Of a DNA stretch of 64,000 nucleotides, positions 60,012-64,000 are shown in pieces. The stretch is from Gammaproteobacteria bacterium (GTDB lineage: Bacteria; Pseudomonadota; Gammaproteobacteria; Steroidobacterales; Steroidobacteraceae), in contig PKRE01000001.1 in NCBI GenBank assembly GCA_017577615.1, positions 62,001-126,000 on the forward strand, written 5' to 3'. The notes below the pieces were generated by a model that was not told where the DNA came from, ran no database searches, and was given only the letters and a program-made list of their open reading frames with translations. Both the position numbers and the translations under genes were made by a program. Every line of letters starts with the position of its first letter. Position 1 is the stretch's first letter.

Positions 60012-61189
60012 CGATGCGCACTCGCATTCGCGCGCTGCTCGTGGACCCGTCTTTGTACACGGCTCCCTACGATGCAGCCTTGAGCGAAGGATTGCTCGCC
60101 GCAGGGGTGGAACCGTTGTGGGCCATCCGCCCCGTGCGACGCAACGAAGACGAGGAGATCCCCGGCACGCTTGCAGCTCCGATCTTCTACAAATGGATCG
60201 ACGACACGCCACTCGTGCGCGGCCGCCTGCGCACGTTCCTCAAAGGGTGCGCACACGTGATCGGCCTGCTGCGACTGTTACTGCTCATCACGCGACGGAA
60301 GCCGGACCTCGTGCATGTGCAGTGGGTGGTCCTACCACCGATTGACCTGCCCGTATTGTGGCTTATCAAGCTGATGAGGCCGCTCGTCGTCACGGTCCAT
60401 GATCCCACACCCTATAACGGCGAGCGTATGTCGCTGTTCAAGCGGGCCGCCTTCGATGCACCGATTCGTCTCGCCGACCAAGTCATCGTGCACACGCATT
60501 CTGGTCGGCAGACACTGATTGCTCGTGGCCTCGACGCGCGCAAGATTCACGTGATCCCACACGGGCCGCTGCAGTTGAAGTGCAAGCCTCGGCAACGCCT
60601 GCGGCGCGATTGGCGCTGGACGTTTGTGCTGTTTGGCGAGATCAAGCCGTACAAGGGGCTGGACATCCTCGTTGAGGCTTTGGCGCTGTTGCCGGTGCAC
60701 CTTCGCTGCCAGGCACGCGTCATCGTCGCTGGGCGCCCGCGCATGGCGCTCGACGAAATCATCGCTCGTATCGAGGCGCTCGGGCTGAGATCGATCGTCG
60801 AGCTCATACCGCGTCGGCTGTCGCACCAGGAGGTCGCCGACCTGCTCGCGGAAGCAGACTGTTTCGTCTTCCCTTACAGGGAGATCGACGCGAGCGGTGT
60901 CTATTTCCTTACCAAGCCACTGGGTAAGTGGGCCATAGCAAGCCGGGTGGGCATCTTCGCCGAGGATCTCACCGACGGTGTCGACGGCGCACTGATTCCA
61001 TGTGGCGACCCGCAAGCGCTGGCGGGTGCGCTCAAGCACGCATTGATCGCCAGACCGCTGCCGATTGCGCGATCCGTGACGGACTCATGGCGCGAGATCG
61101 GCCAAGCGACACGTGCGCTCTACGAACGAGCGCTCGCAAGAGGACGCGTCCCCACCACCCTCGTCGATGAGGGTCGTGCCGATGCGTAG
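60008..61189 (+). CDS. Glycosyltransferase family 4/1 (GT-B fold)
   Basis: A 393-residue GT-B transferase. The N-terminal domain has DLVHVQWVVLPPIDLPVLW and VTVHDPTPYNGERMS; the C-terminal donor domain has FVLFGEIKPYKGLDILVEAL, the ARVIVAGRP strand, and EADCFVFPYREIDASGVYF as the E(x7)E-like donor loop, then DGALIPCGDPQALAGAL. It adds one sugar of the repeat unit. The ATGA overlap with the membrane glycosyltransferase sets the ATG at 60008. Confidence 0.92.
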   Translation: MTMRTRIRALLVDPSLYTAPYDAALSEGLLAAGVEPLWAIRPVRRNEDEEIPGTLAAPIFYKWIDDTPLVRGRLRTFLKGCAHVIGLLRLLLLITRRKPDLVHVQWVVLPPIDLPVLWLIKLMRPLVVTVHDPTPYNGERMSLFKRAAFDAPIRLADQVIVHTHSGRQTLIARGLDARKIHVIPHGPLQLKCKPRQRLRRDWRWTFVLFGEIKPYKGLDILVEALALLPVHLRCQARVIVAGRPRMALDEIIARIEALGLRSIVELIPRRLSHQEVADLLAEADCFVFPYREIDASGVYFLTKPLGKWAIASRVGIFAEDLTDGVDGALIPCGDPQALAGALKHALIARPLPIARSVTDSWREIGQATRALYERALARGRVPTTLVDEGRADA

Positions 61190-61219
61190 GGCATGTCGTC
61201 CCATGTGTGAGACCCTCTC

Positions 61220-62521
61220 ATGAGCGCGATCTCGATGAGGGCGACGCTACTCCCTGCTGCTCGCGTCAATGCAGACGACGCCGCAACGCGCCAAGCCGCA
61301 CGCGCTTGCACGTTGATGGTGTTGCTGTCGACCACGGTGCTGGCGCGGTTCGGCGTGAATGTCGGCGGTGAGAGTATCGCGGTGAGCATGGCCGGGTTGT
61401 GCCTGCTGGTCGCTGTGCTCGTTCTTACGCGTCGTGCGGAGCTCGATATCGTCGCGCTGCTTCTCTACGGCTTGGTGCTCGTTGCCGCTTACGCGAGCTG
61501 GTACTTCAACACCAGCTTCGGCGCGTCCCATCGCGCTTCGTTGAGCTCGCTCCTCTACCTGTTCGCGCTGTATCTCCCGCTCGTCTTCGTGCAACGCATT
61601 CGCACACCGGCAGATCATGAGTGGCGCTGGACCATGCGCGCCTTCGGCAACATCGCCCTGTTGTGCGCGCTGGCCGGTATCGCACAGTTCTTTGCGCAGT
61701 TCGCGATTGATGCTCCCTGGCTGATCGACTTCGGCCCGTACTTGCCTGCCGCAATTCGTAACAGCGGCACCTACAACACGGCGATCCCGGTCGGCGATCT
61801 GTTCAAGTCGAACGGATTCTTCTTGCGTGAACCATCGGCATTCTCGTTCTTGATGGCTCTCGCGACGATCGTCGAGCTCAATGGCGACAGACGATGGCTG
61901 CGCATCTGCGCATTCCTGCTCGCGTTGTTGCTCACATACTCAGGCACTGGCGTGCTCGCCCTCTTGCTCGGGCTGCTCTTCCCGCTCGGCTCGAGAACCG
62001 CCGTGCGGCTCGCCGCAGTTGCCGTTGGTGGAGCGATCGTGATCGTGCTGCTCGGCGAAGCGCTCAATCTCACCTTCACGCTGAACCGCATTCAGGAGTT
62101 CGGTTCCGAACGAAGCAGCGCCTATATCCGCTACGTTGCGCCGTGGCACATCATTTCTCAGTCGATCGACTCCGATCCCTGGTCTGCGCTGTTCGGACAT
62201 GGTCCTGGTTCGATCCAGCGAACTTCACAAGCCGTTCAAGCATTCGATCCGACCTGGGCGAAGCTGCTCTTCGAATACGGCTTGATCGGCTGGGTGACCA
62301 CTGTAGGACTCGTGGTGTATGCGCTCGCGCGCTCCAAGGCCCCGACTCAGATCCGCGCCGTGCTCTTTTTCTCCTGGCTGCTCATGGGCGGGCATCTGCT
62401 GGCGCCCGACAACGTGAGCACACTGTACGTGCTGGCGTGCATGTGGCATCCGCACGCTGTCGCCTTCGAGTCCGCGCATGCCGCAGCCGCCAATGCGCTG
62501 TCCGATGCAAGGAACACCTGA
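61220..62521 (+). CDS. Wzy-like polysaccharide polymerase (O-antigen ligase/polymerase family)
   Basis: A 433-residue integral membrane protein with about ten or eleven helices and a large periplasmic loop between late helices (LNRIQEFGSERSSAYIRYVA to ALFGHGPGSIQRTS), the Wzy_C layout. GFFLREPSAFSFLMAL is also typical. It would join repeat units on the periplasmic side. Sequence conservation in this family is low, so the call rests on topology and position between glycosyltransferase genes. Confidence 0.8.
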   Translation: MSAISMRATLLPAARVNADDAATRQAARACTLMVLLSTTVLARFGVNVGGESIAVSMAGLCLLVAVLVLTRRAELDIVALLLYGLVLVAAYASWYFNTSFGASHRASLSSLLYLFALYLPLVFVQRIRTPADHEWRWTMRAFGNIALLCALAGIAQFFAQFAIDAPWLIDFGPYLPAAIRNSGTYNTAIPVGDLFKSNGFFLREPSAFSFLMALATIVELNGDRRWLRICAFLLALLLTYSGTGVLALLLGLLFPLGSRTAVRLAAVAVGGAIVIVLLGEALNLTFTLNRIQEFGSERSSAYIRYVAPWHIISQSIDSDPWSALFGHGPGSIQRTSQAVQAFDPTWAKLLFEYGLIGWVTTVGLVVYALARSKAPTQIRAVLFFSWLLMGGHLLAPDNVSTLYVLACMWHPHAVAFESAHAAAANALSDARNT

Positions 62522-62522
62522 G

Positions 62523-63611
62523 ATGGCCCGATACGCCCCGTCCGTCAGTATCGTCATCACTTGTTACAACTATGCGCGTTACGTGGCGCAGGCGATTGAG
62601 AGCGCTCTTGCGCAAACACATCGTGCCACCGAGACCATCGTCGTCGACGACGGATCGACCGATACGTCACTAGATGTCATCAATCGTTATCGGCATCGCC
62701 TCAAGATCATTCGCCAGGACAACTGTGGGCACGTTGCGGCGGTCAATCGTGGCTTCGCCGCCAGCCGCGGCGAGATCGTTCTGTTCTTGGATGCAGACGA
62801 CCTGCTGCGTCCATATGCCGTCGAAGCCGTGGCCGCTGCCTGGAGGCCTAGCTACACCAAGGTGCAGTACGAGCTCGATGTCATCGACGCCGATGGGCAT
62901 CGGATTGGACGATTCTGCCGTTACGTGGCGCCCTACGATGCCGCACAGATCCAAGAAGAGTTTCGCCGCTTCGGCACGTATGTGTGGCCCGTACTGAGCG
63001 GCAATGCCTATTCGCGCTGGTACCTTGAGCAGCTGATGCCGCTGCCCGTTGCGCGGGCACCCGACGGGTACCTCAACACGCTCGCCCCGCTCTATGGCTC
63101 GATCAAGGTCGTTCACGAAGTGCTCGCCGCGTATCGCCTGCACGACTCGAACTTGAACTACCAAGGCGCGGCCCACGCATATGAGAAGCGATTCGCACAA
63201 CGCGTGAGCTTGCGTCGCGTGGAGGTGCGTCATTTGCAAGAGCACGCCTCGCAACGCTCGATTGAGCTGCCGCCAGGCGATGTGCTCGACAACGAGCTCA
63301 CGTTCGTGAACTACCGACTTATGCTGAAACGGCTTGGGGCGCCTTACGAGGGCAGCGAACGAGATCGGATCGAGCGTCTGTGGTGGGCCGGTCTCAACAC
63401 GCTGGCACGGCGACCGTTGCCACTACCTCACAAGCTCGCGCATGCGCTGTGGCTGAGCGTGCTATCGGCAAGCCCCTCATGGCTGGCGAAACGCCTGATC
63501 GATGCGCGCTTTCGCAACGGCCCGGTATGGCGACGGTGGTATCAAAAGCGCTCGGCACAGCAAGACTACGCCGGCGCCGGCACACACGCGACGGCGAGCC
63601 GCACGAGGTGA
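62523..63611 (+). CDS. Glycosyltransferase family 2
   Basis: A 362-residue soluble GT-A enzyme: VSIVITCYNYARYVAQAIES, IVVDDGSTDTSLDVINRY, NRGFAASRGEIVLFLDADDLL, then an acceptor domain with DGYLNTLAPLYGSIKVVHE and HDSNLNYQG. The ATG at 62523 has AAGGAA upstream and follows the polymerase gene directly; in-frame ATGs at 62478 and 62505 are less likely. The next gene is a close relative. Confidence 0.93.
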   Translation: MARYAPSVSIVITCYNYARYVAQAIESALAQTHRATETIVVDDGSTDTSLDVINRYRHRLKIIRQDNCGHVAAVNRGFAASRGEIVLFLDADDLLRPYAVEAVAAAWRPSYTKVQYELDVIDADGHRIGRFCRYVAPYDAAQIQEEFRRFGTYVWPVLSGNAYSRWYLEQLMPLPVARAPDGYLNTLAPLYGSIKVVHEVLAAYRLHDSNLNYQGAAHAYEKRFAQRVSLRRVEVRHLQEHASQRSIELPPGDVLDNELTFVNYRLMLKRLGAPYEGSERDRIERLWWAGLNTLARRPLPLPHKLAHALWLSVLSASPSWLAKRLIDARFRNGPVWRRWYQKRSAQQDYAGAGTHATASRTR

Positions 63612-63613
63612 CG

Positions 63614-64000
63614 ATGTCTGCGATGCATCTTGTACGCCAACCCGGGGCTCGCGCCAACAACGCGCCGCTCATTTCGGTGATCATTCCCAACTTCAATTAT
63701 GAAGCCTATGTCGGAGCGGCGATCGACAGCGCATTGCAGCTCGATTGGCCGCGAGTGGAAATCATCGTCGTTGACGACGGCTCCACTGACGGATCGCGCG
63801 CAGTGCTCGCACGCTATGGCTCGCGCATTCGTACGATCTTGCAGGAGAACGCAGGACAGCTTGTTGCCTGCAACAGGGGATTCGCGGCATCGAGCGGCGA
63901 CATTGTCATCTTCCTCGACTCCGACGACGTGCTGCACCGCTCGCTTGCTCGCGAGCTGGCGGCTGTGTGGACACCACGCGTCAGCAAGGTGCAAGTCCAG
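63614..64000 (+). CDS. Glycosyltransferase family 2, 3' truncated by window edge
   Basis: The frame is open from the ATG at 63614 to the window end (129 residues, no stop) and carries LISVIIPNFNYEAYVGAAID, IIVVDDGSTDGSRAVLARY, NRGFAASSGDIVIFLDSDDVL and TPRVSKVQVQ. Nearly the same motif set occurs in the preceding gene, suggesting a tandem duplication that diverged. It starts two bases after the previous stop and continues the operon. Confidence 0.92.
   Translation, partial: MSAMHLVRQPGARANNAPLISVIIPNFNYEAYVGAAIDSALQLDWPRVEIIVVDDGSTDGSRAVLARYGSRIRTILQENAGQLVACNRGFAASSGDIVIFLDSDDVLHRSLARELAAVWTPRVSKVQVQ

Noticed and set aside
1..64000. tRNA, rRNA, insertion sequence or prophage genes
   Set aside because: No cloverleaf, rRNA motif, transposase or phage structural gene was recognised by eye; a dedicated scan could still find a missed tRNA.

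Overview
The window is GC-rich, densely packed proteobacterial chromosome. Gene content (NADP malic enzyme fused to a phosphotransacetylase domain, Ada, Methylobacillus-type eps genes, an RND efflux operon, a MoxR/DUF58/RDD/SpoIIM operon, a manganese-type yybP-ykoY leader on a UPF0016 gene) suggests a free-living gammaproteobacterium, possibly near Steroidobacterales/Xanthomonadales. That placement is inference from gene content, because no rRNA or other phylogenetic marker is present. I saw no tRNA, CRISPR array, phage or insertion sequence.

Layout. 0-9 kb: end of a LuxR-type regulator, a DoxX protein, a BON+SRPBCC protein, a copper P-type ATPase, a PRPP-synthetase-like enzyme, a UPF0016 cation exporter behind a yybP-ykoY riboswitch, and a GAF-like/EAL protein whose EAL motif is degenerate. 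9-14.5 kb: a non-homologous end-joining locus (ligD, ku) with a MerR-type HTH/TPR protein and a DUF72 protein downstream on the same strand. 14.5-24 kb: mixed metabolic and stress genes (GFA, hydrolase, maeB, SpeE-like, VOC, SIS deaminase-like, YCII, ada), including one decayed AraC-like fragment. 24-31 kb: tripartite RND efflux operon followed by two TetR genes, with a strong palindrome over the predicted promoter. 31-43.6 kb: an ECF42-type sigma factor with its YCII partner, a PAS hybrid histidine kinase with two receiver domains, ppa, OsmC, glutathionyl-hydroquinone reductase, two rhomboid proteases, an aldo/keto reductase, a second DUF72 protein and a HAD phosphatase. 43.8-51.1 kb: one eight-gene operon (RDD, RDD, SpoIIM-like, unknown membrane protein, DUF4129-like, DUF4350-like, MoxR ATPase, DUF58). 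51.1-53.4 kb: SRPBCC protein and a zinc alcohol dehydrogenase. 53.7-64 kb: an exopolysaccharide operon behind a sigma-54-like -24/-12 element. It runs from a small C-terminally anchored protein through the priming glycosyltransferase, export protein, chain-length protein, kinase-like protein, glycosyltransferases and polymerase, and off the window end.

The most unusual signal is a family of short intergenic arrays with strict 7-bp periodicity (units such as CCCCAAG, CTCCCTA, CTCCAGC, CCCCGAG, CTACAGC). I count about eleven elements between 5.8 and 40 kb. Five clearly consist of a G-rich arm followed by a C-rich arm, so a transcript of either strand could fold into a hairpin. Several satisfy the canonical four-G-run quadruplex pattern, and many touch or contain the stop codons of neighbouring genes. 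They resemble in form the heptameric STRR repeats of filamentous cyanobacteria. I know of no description of them in this kind of organism, and only a genome-wide count can establish what they are.
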